A stretch of DNA of 64,000 nucleotides from Deinococcales bacterium (GCA_025352125.1 JANXTZ010000028.1:124001-188000); one strand, 5' to 3'. Shown: positions 16,370 through 25,344, counted from the first letter of the stretch. Program-made: numbers and translations. Notes: a model not told the origin generated them from the letters alone.

Positions 16370-16687
16370 CAAACTGCGGATGCGAGCCTCGAGAATTACG
16401 CGCCTGTGGGGTTCAATCACGTTTACAGCACCTGGGAAGCTGACCTAACAGGAACTGCTGCGGTTGGTCTGAATTGGCAAGTGCCAGCCGGTCAAAGTTT
16501 GCTAGGACTGAGCATCGTTTTGAACAATTACACCAAGGCGATCAGCCCCAGCAGCTTAAACCTGAACGGTACGGCTTTGGTCGCCAACCAAGATTATTTT
16601 GCCAGCGTTGTTCCAGCCACGCAACAACTTTGGATCACCCTGAAAAACAATCTTTCCAACTCGGCAACACTCACGATTACACCCTGA
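16370..16687 (+). pseudogene. C-terminal remnant of a secreted or cell-wall protein
   Basis: In frame 2, from FQTADASLENYAPVGFNHVY to the stop, about 105 residues rich in Asn, Thr, Leu and Val (SLNLNGTALVANQD, LWITLKNNLSNSATLTITP), like the last beta-sandwich domain of a secreted protein. It has no start or signal of its own and joins head to tail with the ATPase relic, so the two are probably joined by a deletion. Function unknown. Confidence 0.5.
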
Positions 16688-16766
16688 AAATTTGCAGGTG
16701 AATCAACACGAAATCTCGAGAAAAGGTGAATCCCGTACTTGACGGCAGGTTTTTACGGGATTAAAT

Positions 16767-16781
16767 TGAGAACCATTCTCA
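16767..16781. promoter_or_regulatory. Perfect 6-3-6 palindrome upstream of the Rrf2 gene
   Basis: TGAGAA-CCA-TTCTCA lies 23 bp before the start of the Rrf2 regulator gene. The arms resemble Fur-type half sites and recur in a wider inverted repeat at 30178-30214. It may be an autoregulatory or iron-responsive operator; this is inferred only from symmetry and position. Confidence 0.45.
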
Positions 16782-16804
16782 GTTGGTCGTGGAGGTTCTT
16801 AGAG

Positions 16805-17281
16805 ATGTGGATTTCAACCAAAGCCCAATACGGTTTACGCGCCCTGGTCGAAATTGCCGCCGCAGGCGGCGAGGCGATGGCGTTAAAGCACGTTGCCGAA
16901 AAGCAAGATATCAGCCAGCATTACCTCGAGCAGATCGCCGCCAATCTGCGCCGCGCCGGTTTTATCCGCAGCGTGCGCGGGGCGTTCGGTGGTTACAAAC
17001 TCTCTCGGGCACCCGAAGAGATCAGTGCGCTGCAAGTCGTGGAGGCGCTCGAGGGCAGCCTTGCGCCCGTCAGTTGCATTGAAGACCCTGGCAGTTGCTC
17101 GCACATCTCCGCCTGCGGCACAGAAAGCCTTTGGCGGCGGGTGGACGGCGCGATTCGGGATGTTCTGGGCAACACCAGTCTTTTAGACCTGATGAAAGAA
17201 GCCGAGTTCGGCAATGCCGTGATTCAAATGCGAGACCATGTGGCGGCAGCCCAACCCTTACCGATGGTCTCGAGCGACTGA
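16805..17281 (+). CDS. Rrf2-family regulator with IscR-type cysteines
   Basis: 158 residues from MWISTKAQYGLRAL. The winged helix-turn-helix (about 10-65, ISQHYLEQIAANLRRAGFIRSVRGAFGGYKLS) is typical of Rrf2 proteins. Cysteines in CIEDPGSCSHISAC match the three-Cys region that binds a [2Fe-2S] or similar cluster in IscR/NsrR/RsrR proteins (spacing 6 and 5 residues). The cysteine desulfurase gene 213 bp downstream supports an IscR-like role in sensing Fe-S supply. A GGAGG site precedes the ATG and a palindrome lies upstream. Confidence 0.88.
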   Translation: MWISTKAQYGLRALVEIAAAGGEAMALKHVAEKQDISQHYLEQIAANLRRAGFIRSVRGAFGGYKLSRAPEEISALQVVEALEGSLAPVSCIEDPGSCSHISACGTESLWRRVDGAIRDVLGNTSLLDLMKEAEFGNAVIQMRDHVAAAQPLPMVSSD

Positions 17282-17321
17282 TCACAATGTGGCGAAATTT
17301 CATTTTGACTCAACTGAAACC

Positions 17322-17489
17322 ATGACCATTGAAACTCAAGCATTAAAATCCATACGCTTACCAAAAAAGTTTAAAAACATGGGAGAACGTTTACTTGAGG
17401 CTCGAGATCGTGCTGCGGCAAAAATTCCAAAAAATGATTGGGATTGTATGCCGACAGATTCGTCACCGCGTTTAGAATCTGAGTCTTAA
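17322..17489 (+). CDS. Hypothetical 55-residue protein between Rrf2 and desulfurase genes
   Basis: Short frame MTIETQALKSIRLPKKF... with a Lys-rich first half and an acidic, Pro-containing end. It fills the gap between the regulator and the desulfurase and stops 5 bp before the latter's ATG. It lacks a clear ribosome site and no family is recognised. It may be a small Fe-S-linked protein or a chance frame. Confidence 0.35.
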   Translation: MTIETQALKSIRLPKKFKNMGERLLEARDRAAAKIPKNDWDCMPTDSSPRLESES

Positions 17490-17494
17490 ATTTT

Positions 17495-18622
17495 ATGCGC
17501 GTTTACCTCGATTATGCTGCAACCACACCGCTCGATCCCGAAATTGAAGAGATCATGCGCCCATACCAGTTTTTGCAGGGCAACGCCTCGAGCGTTCACC
17601 GTGAGGGTAGCATCGCCAAGAAGGCACTCGAGGAAGCCCGAGAGCGTTTGGGGCGTGCGCTGGGTTGCTCCAGTCGAGAATTGATTTTTACCTCTGGCGG
17701 CACTGAAGCCAACAATCAAGTGATGTTTGGTTTGGGTTTGGCGAAAGGTGGACAGATTGTCACCAGTGCCATTGAGCACAGTGCGGTGCTTGCGCCAGCA
17801 CGGGCGCTCGAGCTTGCAAACCGTTGTGAGGTCAGGTATTTAAAGCCTGACGAATTTGGCGTGATTGACCCTGGACAGGTGCTCGAGGCGTTAAAACCAG
17901 AAACGACTTTGGTCAGTGTGATGCACGTCAACAACGAGATTGGCAGTTTGCAAGATGTACGGGCAATGGCTGAGATTTGTCGCGCGAAAGGAATTATTTT
18001 TCATGTCGATGCCGTGCAAAGTCTGGGTTACGTGCCGTTGAACGTGCTCGAGTTGGGTTGTGATCTGCTGACGATTTCGGCACACAAGTTTTACGGTCCA
18101 AAAGGCGTCGGCGCGTTGTTCGTGCGGCGTGGACTCGAGATACCGCCATTGCTGTACGGCGGGCATCAAGAAAGCGGTTTGCGCGGCGGAACGCACAATG
18201 TTCCTGGAACGGTTGGCATGGCTTTTGCCGCCGAAAAAGCGGTGAAGCTTCAACCCGCAGAATCTGTGCGGCTCGAGGGTTTACGCAATGCCTTCCAAAC
18301 CATGCTGCTCGAGAATGCGAATGTCAGTTTGAACGGACATCCAGTCAATCGCAGTCCGCGCCATGTCAACGTGACCGCTGGCGGAGTTGACGGCGAAGCC
18401 TTATTGATGAACCTTGACCTTGAAGGGGTTGCCGCCAGTTCGGGCAGCGCGTGCAGCGCTGGGACGCTCGAGCCGAGCCATGTTCTGATTGCGCTCGGAC
18501 GCAGCCCCGATGAGGCTCGAGCCAGCATTCGGTTTAGTTTGGGGCGAGATACGACAATGCCAGAACTCGAGTTTGCGGCGAAAGCTTTCCAGAAAGCATT
18601 GGAACGCTCGAGTTTGAATTAA
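17495..18622 (+). CDS. iscS: Cysteine desulfurase (IscS/NifS type)
   Basis: 375 residues. A PLP enzyme that takes sulfur from cysteine for Fe-S cluster and thio-cofactor synthesis. Seen: LDYAATTP at the N-terminus, SGGTEANN, HVNNEIG, the PLP Lys in SAHKFYGPKG, GGHQESGLRGGT, and the persulfide Cys in SSGSACSAGTLEPSHVL. The Cys loop plus SGSAC fits group I IscS/NifS enzymes. It follows an IscR-like regulator, but no IscU or SufBCD is nearby. IscS, NifS and SufS-like assignments cannot be fully separated from context. Confidence 0.93.
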   Translation: MRVYLDYAATTPLDPEIEEIMRPYQFLQGNASSVHREGSIAKKALEEARERLGRALGCSSRELIFTSGGTEANNQVMFGLGLAKGGQIVTSAIEHSAVLAPARALELANRCEVRYLKPDEFGVIDPGQVLEALKPETTLVSVMHVNNEIGSLQDVRAMAEICRAKGIIFHVDAVQSLGYVPLNVLELGCDLLTISAHKFYGPKGVGALFVRRGLEIPPLLYGGHQESGLRGGTHNVPGTVGMAFAAEKAVKLQPAESVRLEGLRNAFQTMLLENANVSLNGHPVNRSPRHVNVTAGGVDGEALLMNLDLEGVAASSGSACSAGTLEPSHVLIALGRSPDEARASIRFSLGRDTTMPELEFAAKAFQKALERSSLN

Positions 18623-18648
18623 AAAGCTCGAGCATTTTCAGCTCGAGC
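18621..18648 (-). terminator. Terminator built from two CTCGAG palindromes
   Basis: Two copies of GCTCGAGC (18626-18633 and 18641-18648) separated by 7 bp form an 8-bp stem. On the minus strand it is followed by TTTTT, so it terminates the NlpC/P60 gene. It lies directly behind the desulfurase stop and may weakly serve that gene as well. Confidence 0.75.
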
Positions 18649-18666
18649 CTCAAGATTCTAAAGTTT

Positions 18667-19299
18667 TTATTTGACGCGTCGCGCTCCGAGGTAACGGGCA
18701 ACGAAATACGATTCGTTGATGCTCGAGACGATCACGCCCGTGCTTGGGGTGCTGGCGTGAATCATGCGTCCGTTGCCAATGTACACGCCAACGTGACCCA
18801 CCACGCCCCGAGTGCCGCTGCTGAAAAACACCAAGTCGCCGGCTTGCAGGTTGCCGCGTGAAACGCTGCGTCCCATGCGAAATTGGGCGCTCGAGGAGTG
18901 CGGTAGACTGACACCAAATTGGCGCATGACGTACATCGTGAATCCCGAGCAGTCAAACGCGCCAGGACGACTCGCGCCCCAAACGTAACGTGCTCCCAGG
19001 TTTCGGTAGGCGGCTTGAACGACGCTCGAGCTGACAATTCGACTCGAGGTGTTTTGTTGAACTTTGCGGGTTTTGCTGATTGTTGTGGTTGGGCGTGCAT
19101 TGTCGGGCAGGTTTAAACGCTGTCCTGGCTTGAGATTGGTGGCAATGCCTTTGTTCAAAACCATCAGTTGCGCCAGGCTGATGCCGTTTGATTTGGCAAC
19201 CGCGTACAGGGTGTCACCTGATTGAACCACGTAGGTTTTTGCCAGTGCAGCACCGAACAGTGCAGTGATGGCAAGGATGGTCAGGACGATTCGAAGCAT
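18667..19299 (-). CDS. LysM-NlpC/P60 cell wall endopeptidase
   Basis: 210 residues from the ATG at 19299. A signal peptide (1-18) is followed by one LysM domain (YVVQSGDTLYAVAKSNGISLAQLMVLN...LKPGQRLNLP, about 20-63), a linker and a C-terminal NlpC/P60 domain. The catalytic Cys is in FDCSGF, the His in GHVGVY, and the third residue near HAST. The family cleaves gamma-D-Glu-diaminoacid links in peptidoglycan. No Shine-Dalgarno sequence is present; TATACT sits 6 bases before the ATG, so the mRNA is probably leaderless. Confidence 0.92.
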   Translation of the reverse strand: MLRIVLTILAITALFGAALAKTYVVQSGDTLYAVAKSNGISLAQLMVLNKGIATNLKPGQRLNLPDNARPTTTISKTRKVQQNTSSRIVSSSVVQAAYRNLGARYVWGASRPGAFDCSGFTMYVMRQFGVSLPHSSSAQFRMGRSVSRGNLQAGDLVFFSSGTRGVVGHVGVYIGNGRMIHASTPSTGVIVSSINESYFVARYLGARRVK

Positions 19300-19305
19300 T
19301 GCAGG

Positions 19306-19333
19306 AGTATATGGGCGTCTGGACAGAAAGCAA
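19306..19333 (-). promoter_or_regulatory. Leaderless-type promoter of the NlpC/P60 gene
   Basis: Minus strand: -35 TTGCTT (19333-19328), a 16-bp spacer, -10 TATACT (19311-19306), then six bases to the ATG. No ribosome site fits in between. Leaderless genes with this layout are common in Deinococcus. Confidence 0.6.
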
Positions 19334-19472
19334 GTGAAAATCCCGCATTCACATCTGTCCCCTTTTGGGTAACTGACATGGGGCAAGCATTCTCGAGGAT
19401 TTTTAAACTCGGGTTCAGACTTGAAGCCTCATTCTCGAGGTTGGGTGCCTTCAAATCGGCAAAATTCTGTGC

Positions 19473-20525
19473 TCAACGCTGAAAACTGGCATCTTCGGGC
19501 AGACCCATGATGTATGCCACCATCAGGTCAATCACCGCCTGAATGTCCGCCGTGTCCGCCATCTCGGACGGCGAGTGCATGTGCCGCACCGGAACGCTGA
19601 GCACCGCCGTCGGAATGCCAGCTCGAGCCAGAATGATCTCGTCGGCATCGGTTCCGCTCCAGTTGGCGCTGGAAGCCGTGGTCAGTGCCAGATTCTCTTT
19701 TTGGGCAATCTCTTGAATGCCGTTGTTCATGACGGGGTTGGTCATGGGCGAGATCGTTAAATTTGCCCCAGAACCAAAGGCACTCTCCCCCGTTTTTTTG
19801 ACGTTCGAGCCTGGTTGCGAGGTTTCAAAGGTCACATCCACGGCGATAGCCGCGTGAGGCTCGAGTTTGAACGCCGCCATTCTCGCGCCGTGCAAACCAA
19901 TTTCTTCCTGGGTGCTGCCGACCGTAATGACATGGTGCGGGCAACCTTTTTCTTTTAAACCCCGCAGCACCTCGAGCACCACAAACGCGCCGATGCGGTT
20001 GTCCAAGGCTTTGGAGGCGATGCGTCCGTTGCCAAATTCGACCACGGGTTGTTCGATCACCGCCACATCGCCGATGCGCACTTTTTGTTTGGTTTCCTCG
20101 GCGCTCAACCCCAGATCGAGCCAGATATCCTCGAGTTTGGTGGCTTTGTTGCGGTCATCGGCTTCGATCAGGTGGATGGGTTTGGTGCCGATCACGCCGA
20201 TCAGATCACCGTCTTTTGCCAGCAGACGCAAGCGCTGCCCGAGCAAGATGCTGGCTTGCCAGCCACCAATTGCGGACAGCCAGACAAAACCTTCCTTGTC
20301 GATGTGCGTCACGATCAAACCAATCTCGTCCAGATGCCCCGAGAGCATGATGCGCAACTTTGCACCCGCGTTGATGCTGGCGTACACGTTGCCATAATGG
20401 TCTTTTTCGACTTGCGCGAACTTGCTGGCTTCATCGCCGTAGACTTTTGCCACCCGAGATTCAAAACCGCTCGGTCCTGGGGTGGTCAGCAAGGTTTTCA
20501 GGAAATCCAAACGGTCTGGGTTCAT
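19473..20525 (-). CDS. M42-family metallo-aminopeptidase
   Basis: 350 residues. A dizinc aminopeptidase of the FrvX/TET/PepA type. Metal and catalytic residues are visible: His in LSGHLDEIG, bridging Asp in KALDNRIG, the Glu pair in STQEEIGLHGA, Asp in AIAVDVT, and His in RHMHSP. The family forms large cytosolic oligomers that trim peptides; some members were annotated as endoglucanases in error. Upstream, TTAAAAT lies about 5 bases before the ATG with no clear ribosome site next to it, so a leaderless start is possible here as well. Confidence 0.92.
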   Translation of the reverse strand: MNPDRLDFLKTLLTTPGPSGFESRVAKVYGDEASKFAQVEKDHYGNVYASINAGAKLRIMLSGHLDEIGLIVTHIDKEGFVWLSAIGGWQASILLGQRLRLLAKDGDLIGVIGTKPIHLIEADDRNKATKLEDIWLDLGLSAEETKQKVRIGDVAVIEQPVVEFGNGRIASKALDNRIGAFVVLEVLRGLKEKGCPHHVITVGSTQEEIGLHGARMAAFKLEPHAAIAVDVTFETSQPGSNVKKTGESAFGSGANLTISPMTNPVMNNGIQEIAQKENLALTTASSANWSGTDADEIILARAGIPTAVLSVPVRHMHSPSEMADTADIQAVIDLMVAYIMGLPEDASFQR

Positions 20526-20794
20526 GACTCATTTTAACCTCGAGCGGTTCATGAAAGGATAGTCTGGCTCGAGATGCTGTGGCTGACGTTAATTCTGGGG
20601 GTAAATCCTTAACCAATACGTTGGGCGTTGATGATTTTCGTGTCTTTGGGTGGTTCGAGAGGCACTGTCAGGTCATGGACGCAATCACTTAAAGGTTGTA
20701 AATTATTAGATTTGTATCAAGTTTATTGTGACCTTACCGCTTGTTAGACTCGAGGAAACAGTGCAGACTAAATTGTGACTTGGACACAATTTTT

Positions 20795-21184
20795 ATGATG
20801 CCCACTTCGAGGATCAAATACCGTGTGTTGGTGATTGACGATGAACCTGGGATGCGCAGCCTGATGCGGCGCGGTCTGGGTTTGGCTGGTTTTGAAGTTC
20901 AGACGGCACAGGATGGCGAGTTGGGACTCGAGGTGGTTCAAAGCTACCGTCCAGACCTTGTCATGTTAGATTTGATGATGCCTGGTCTGGACGGTTATGA
21001 AACCTTGGAGCGTCTCTGTGCCTTCGAGCCGTGCCCCAAAATCATTGTGCTGTCCGGCAGGGACGAACCCGAGGCTCGGGCGCGAACGCTAAAAGCCAAC
21101 GGCTTTCTGGTCAAACCCATCTCGTTCGATGTCCTGCTCGAGATGATTCACCAGAACTTGGACACCCAGAAGACAAGCCATTGA
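20795..21184 (+). CDS. Single-domain response regulator
   Basis: About 129 residues, a receiver domain only: VLVIDDEPGMRS (acidic pocket), the phospho-acceptor Asp in LVMLDLMMPGLDG, the switch Ser in VLSGRD, and Lys in FLVKPI. No output domain. It ends 10 bp before the CheB-CheR-kinase gene, its likely partner. TTGTG-N7-CACAA stands just before the start, and two ATGs in tandem (20795, 20798) leave the start uncertain by one codon. Confidence 0.9.
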   Translation: MMPTSRIKYRVLVIDDEPGMRSLMRRGLGLAGFEVQTAQDGELGLEVVQSYRPDLVMLDLMMPGLDGYETLERLCAFEPCPKIIVLSGRDEPEARARTLKANGFLVKPISFDVLLEMIHQNLDTQKTSH

Positions 21185-21194
21185 CAGGTGAGGC

Positions 21195-24100
21195 ATGAAG
21201 AAAAAACCCCGCGTGTTAAAATCCTCGTCCGACCCCAAGCCGCCCAAGAGCACCAGGGCAATCCGGCAGGCAAAAATCGAGACCGTTCCCCAGGACCCAA
21301 CACAACCAGGCAAGCCCGACAGCCTGCCGATCATCGTGGGGGTGGGCGCGTCGGCAGGCGGTCTGGAGGCGTTCTCGAGGTTGCTGGCGGCATTGCCACC
21401 CGACATCGGCATGGCGTTTGTGCTGGTGCAGCACCTTGACCCGAACCATGCGAGCGTCTTGACCGAACTGCTGTCGCGCACCACCAGTTTGCCGGTGCTG
21501 GAAATCAGGAGCGGTTTGCGGGTGAAAGCCAACAGCGTCTATGTGATTCCGGAAAACACCAACCTGTCAATCGTTGGGGGGGTCCTGGGACTCTCAAAGC
21601 GCACGGCTGGACACGGTTATCACCGACCCATCGATGACTTCTTGAATTCCTTAGCCGAAGACCGAGGACACCGCGCCATCGGGGTGATCCTGTCTGGAAC
21701 CGCCTCGGACGGCACCCTGGGACTCGAGGCATTGAAAGCCGAGGGCGGGATCACCTTCGCCCAGGATCAATCGGCGAAGTTCGATTCGATGCCGCACAAT
21801 GCGGTGGCGGCTGGCGTGGTCGATTTTGTGCTCTCGCCGGAAGAGATTGCCGCCGAGCTGGTGCGCCTGTCACGAAAACCCTACCTGATCGAGACGGACG
21901 CTGAGCTTCAATCCGAACCCAACCCAAAGCGCAAGAAAATTCCAGTCTCCAGCCTGGAGGCTGAACCCAAACCCCAGGATGAGGGTTTCAAGCACATCCT
22001 GCGCCTGCTTCACGATGCCAGGGGCGTGGATTTTTCGTTGTACCGTTCGACCACCATCCGGCGGCGAATTGACCGACGCATGGTGCTGGGCAATTTTAGC
22101 TCGCTCTCGATGTACGCCAAGCGCCTGAGCACCCACCCCAAAGAACTCGAGGTCCTGTACCAGGATTTGCTGATCGGTGTGACGCGTTTTTTTCGTGACT
22201 CGAAGGCATTTGAATTTTTGCAACGAAAGGTCTTTCCAAACCTGGTCAAAAACCGACCCACCAACCAGGAGGTGCGCATCTGGGTCAGCGGTTGCTCGAC
22301 GGGTCAGGAGGCGTACTCGCTGGCGATGGCGTACATCGAGTTTGCCGCCAAGGAGAAGGTGCGCATCCCATTGAAGGTCTTTGCCACCGATCTGAACCAA
22401 GCCAACCTCGAGAAAGCCAGGGCGGGTTATTTTGCCAAGAGTTTGATGAGCGATGTTTCCGACGAGCGCCTGAAGCGTTTTTTTACCGAGGAGAACGGCA
22501 CGTACCGCATCAGCAAATTGGTGCGCGAACTGGTGGTCTTCGCGCATCACAACGTTTTTGTTGACCCGCCATTCTCGCGCCTGGATTTGATCTCGTGCCG
22601 CAACCTGCTGATTTACCTCGAGCCGATCTTGCAGGCGCGGGTGATTCCAACCTTTCATTACGCCCTGAAAGCCGAGGGCGTGTTGCTCCTGGGGGCGTCG
22701 GAAACGGTGGGGCGTCACACCGACCTGTTCGCCCCCCTGGACAGCCGCTCCAGGGTCTACAGCAAGCTGCCCGCCAGCATCCGAATTCCAAAACCGGTCC
22801 TGCCATTTGTGACCAGTCCGGCGACCAAGAGCCAGCCCGAACAAGTCCGTCTGGGTGCCACGCCCAAACCGGACGTGCAGAGCGAGGCGGACCGCCTGAT
22901 GCTGGCGCGTTATGCACCGGCGAGCGTTTTGGTCAACGAGCAGCTCGAGATCGTGCAGTTTCGTGGGGTGACCAGTCATTTTCTCGAGTTGCCGAGCGGC
23001 AAGGCGAGTTTTCAACTGCTCAGGATGGCACGCGAGGGCTTGATGCTGCCACTCAGATCACTGATCGAACGGGTCAGAAAGGAGAACCAGGCGGCGCGGA
23101 CCGACAACATACATTTTGTCTATGAGGGAACCTCACAGACCGTCAACCTTGAGGTGATGCCGCTTCGGCAACCCGGTTGCCTGCTGATCCTGTTCGAGAC
23201 GCCAGACGGCGCGGGCGCCGTGACGCCAAAGCCCAGGGCGGCGGTCAAGACCCGCAAAGCCAGCCCCGTGGCGCATCAGGAATTGACCCAACAGATTACC
23301 GACCTCAACCGCGAGTTGCTCGAGACGCGCGAGTACCTGCAATACATTCAGGAGCAGGGCGAAGCCGGTTTTGAGGAGTTGCAGTCCTCCAACGAGGAGG
23401 CGCAGTCCGCCAACGAGGAGATGCAGAGCCTGAACGAGGAACTCCAGACCGCCAAGGAGGAACTCGAGTCGAGCAACGAGGAGATGCGAACCATCAACGA
23501 CGAGCTGGGCGAGCGCAACATGGATTTGCGGCTCTTGAACGAGGACCACCTGAATTTTCTGTCGAGCGTCGATCTGGGCATCGTGACCGTCGGCGCGGAT
23601 TTGCTGGTGCGGCGCTTCACCTCGCAAGCCGAAAAAACCCTGGGCTTGCGGGCGAGCGATATCGGACAACCCATCTGGCAGGTCCGGCACCCGCTACGGA
23701 TGGTCAACTTGCAGGCGTTGGTGACAGACGTCATGGTGTCAAACACGCCGAGCGACGTTGACGTGCAAGACCAGGACGACTGCTGGTTTCTGCTGCGGAT
23801 CCGTCCGTTCCGCACGTTCGAGGACCGAACCAACGGCGTGGTGCTGGCGCTGTTGGGAATTGACGACCTCAAACGCACCGAACTCGAGCGCATGAGGATG
23901 CAACACGAAACCGAACTCATTTTTGAAAGCCTCAAAGATGGGCTGATTGCGGTCAATCTCGACTGGGTCGTGACCTATGTCAACACGGCTGGCGCAGGTT
24001 TAAGCCGGTTTTCCAGAGAACAGATGCTTGGAAGCAACCTCTGGGAGTTGTTCCCAGACGCAAAGGATTCGCTGTTTGAAGACAACTACCGCAAGGCGAT

Positions 24101-24959
24101 TGAAGATCAGATCACCCTCGAGTTTGAAGCCTATTCTCAGGCGCTCGAGACCCAATTCGAGCTTTGCGTTGTGCCAGTTCAAGCCGGCATCACCATCTTT
24201 TTCCGCGATGTCAACGAGCGTCACAGTAACGAGCTGGTGATTGCCGAGACCCAAGAAAAGCTTCGTGTGCTGGTCGAGAGTCAGCGCCGCTTTCTGGCAG
24301 ATGCCGCCCACGAGCTTCGCGCCCCGCTCGCCGTGATTCAGGGCAACCTCGAGGTGATCGAGCGTTTCCCAGACATGACCTCCAATGAGCGCCAGGATGC
24401 CATCCACGAGAGCGCCCGCGAGGCCACCCGACTTGGACGGCTGGCGAACGACCTGCTGGGGCTGGCTCGGGGCGACGCGGGCGACGGCTTGCACCTCAAA
24501 CCCCTGGAACTCATGCCCGTCCTGGCTCAAACCCTGCGCGACGCGCAACACCTGGCATCTGGGCGCAGCCTGGAATCTTCCGTACTCGAGCCGTGCACCA
24601 TTCTGGGCGATGCGGACAAACTCAAACAACTGATCCTGATTCTGCTCGACAACGCCCTGAAATACTCCCCCGAGGGCGAACGGGTGTTGCTCGAGTTGAA
24701 GCACTTGGACAACCATGCCGAAATCCGAATCTCGAACTCGGGTCACGGCATCAGTCAGGAAGACCTGAAACGGGTGTTTGAACGCTTCTTTCGCACCGAC
24801 AGCTCGCGCTCGAGACAGACGGGCGGCACTGGACTGGGCTTGCCGATTGCCCGTTGGATCGCCGAACAGCACGGCGGCACGGTCGAGTTGGAGAGCGAAC
24901 TGGGCGCGACCACCACCGCGATTGTTCGCCTGCCGTTGGTAAAAACGGTCTCGAGTTGA
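21195..24959 (+). CDS. CheB-CheR-PAS-histidine kinase fusion
   Basis: 1254 residues. In order: a CheB methylesterase domain (about 45-220; catalytic Ser in GASAGG, His in QHLDPNH, Asp in SGTASDG); a CheR methyltransferase (about 265-530; SAM motif VSGCSTGQEAYS, ISCRNLLIY); a PAS-like linker; a heptad coiled coil (about 715-780, repeated SNEE/LNEEL units); two PAS regions; HisKA with the phospho-His in AAHELRAP (near 1038); and HATPase with DNALKYSP and GTGLGLPIA (near 1212). Such fusions usually act outside classical chemotaxis, modifying unknown receptors and phosphorylating response regulators. No receiver is attached; response regulators flank it on both sides. Confidence 0.93.
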   Translation: MKKKPRVLKSSSDPKPPKSTRAIRQAKIETVPQDPTQPGKPDSLPIIVGVGASAGGLEAFSRLLAALPPDIGMAFVLVQHLDPNHASVLTELLSRTTSLPVLEIRSGLRVKANSVYVIPENTNLSIVGGVLGLSKRTAGHGYHRPIDDFLNSLAEDRGHRAIGVILSGTASDGTLGLEALKAEGGITFAQDQSAKFDSMPHNAVAAGVVDFVLSPEEIAAELVRLSRKPYLIETDAELQSEPNPKRKKIPVSSLEAEPKPQDEGFKHILRLLHDARGVDFSLYRSTTIRRRIDRRMVLGNFSSLSMYAKRLSTHPKELEVLYQDLLIGVTRFFRDSKAFEFLQRKVFPNLVKNRPTNQEVRIWVSGCSTGQEAYSLAMAYIEFAAKEKVRIPLKVFATDLNQANLEKARAGYFAKSLMSDVSDERLKRFFTEENGTYRISKLVRELVVFAHHNVFVDPPFSRLDLISCRNLLIYLEPILQARVIPTFHYALKAEGVLLLGASETVGRHTDLFAPLDSRSRVYSKLPASIRIPKPVLPFVTSPATKSQPEQVRLGATPKPDVQSEADRLMLARYAPASVLVNEQLEIVQFRGVTSHFLELPSGKASFQLLRMAREGLMLPLRSLIERVRKENQAARTDNIHFVYEGTSQTVNLEVMPLRQPGCLLILFETPDGAGAVTPKPRAAVKTRKASPVAHQELTQQITDLNRELLETREYLQYIQEQGEAGFEELQSSNEEAQSANEEMQSLNEELQTAKEELESSNEEMRTINDELGERNMDLRLLNEDHLNFLSSVDLGIVTVGADLLVRRFTSQAEKTLGLRASDIGQPIWQVRHPLRMVNLQALVTDVMVSNTPSDVDVQDQDDCWFLLRIRPFRTFEDRTNGVVLALLGIDDLKRTELERMRMQHETELIFESLKDGLIAVNLDWVVTYVNTAGAGLSRFSREQMLGSNLWELFPDAKDSLFEDNYRKAIEDQITLEFEAYSQALETQFELCVVPVQAGITIFFRDVNERHSNELVIAETQEKLRVLVESQRRFLADAAHELRAPLAVIQGNLEVIERFPDMTSNERQDAIHESAREATRLGRLANDLLGLARGDAGDGLHLKPLELMPVLAQTLRDAQHLASGRSLESSVLEPCTILGDADKLKQLILILLDNALKYSPEGERVLLELKHLDNHAEIRISNSGHGISQEDLKRVFERFFRTDSSRSRQTGGTGLGLPIARWIAEQHGGTVELESELGATTTAIVRLPLVKTVSS

Positions 24960-24960
24960 A

Positions 24961-25344
24961 TCAAATCGTTTTGGACATCAGCTTTTTTGGGGGCAGCAGC
25001 ATGTGAAGCCGCTCAACGAGTTGCCAGAACAAGACTGGTTTTTCAAGATAAGCGTTTGCCCCGAGCGCCAAACCATCGGCACTCGAGCCGCCCCGACCCG
25101 TCAAGAAAATGATTGGCATGGTCGCGCCCGACGCCCGAATTTGGCGTAAGGCTTCGGGACCGTCAAGCCCGGGCATCATCCAGTCCAGAATCACCAGATT
25201 GGGTTTGGACTCATTTGCCATTTTGACTGCCACCGTGCCCGACTCGGCTTCCATCACGTCGTAACCCTCGAGTCGCAAACCGCGCCGCAAAAATTGACGA
25301 ATCCCCGGATCATCGTCGGCGACCAGAATATTGAACTCAGACAT
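24961..25344 (-). CDS. Single-domain response regulator, convergent with the kinase
   Basis: 127 residues, receiver only: ILVADDDPGIRQFLRRGL, the phospho-acceptor in LVILDWMMPGLDGPEAL, Thr in IFLTGRGG, and Lys in YLEKPV. It is similar in layout to the regulator at 20795-21184 and probably a second output of the same kinase. Its stop lies one base after the kinase stop on the other strand, leaving no room for a terminator between them. Confidence 0.9.
   Translation of the reverse strand: MSEFNILVADDDPGIRQFLRRGLRLEGYDVMEAESGTVAVKMANESKPNLVILDWMMPGLDGPEALRQIRASGATMPIIFLTGRGGSSADGLALGANAYLEKPVLFWQLVERLHMLLPPKKLMSKTI

Noticed and set aside
16120-16687. One gene read by programmed frameshift
   Set aside because: The two parts belong to unrelated protein types and there is no slippery sequence with a downstream structure; relics joined by deletion are simpler.
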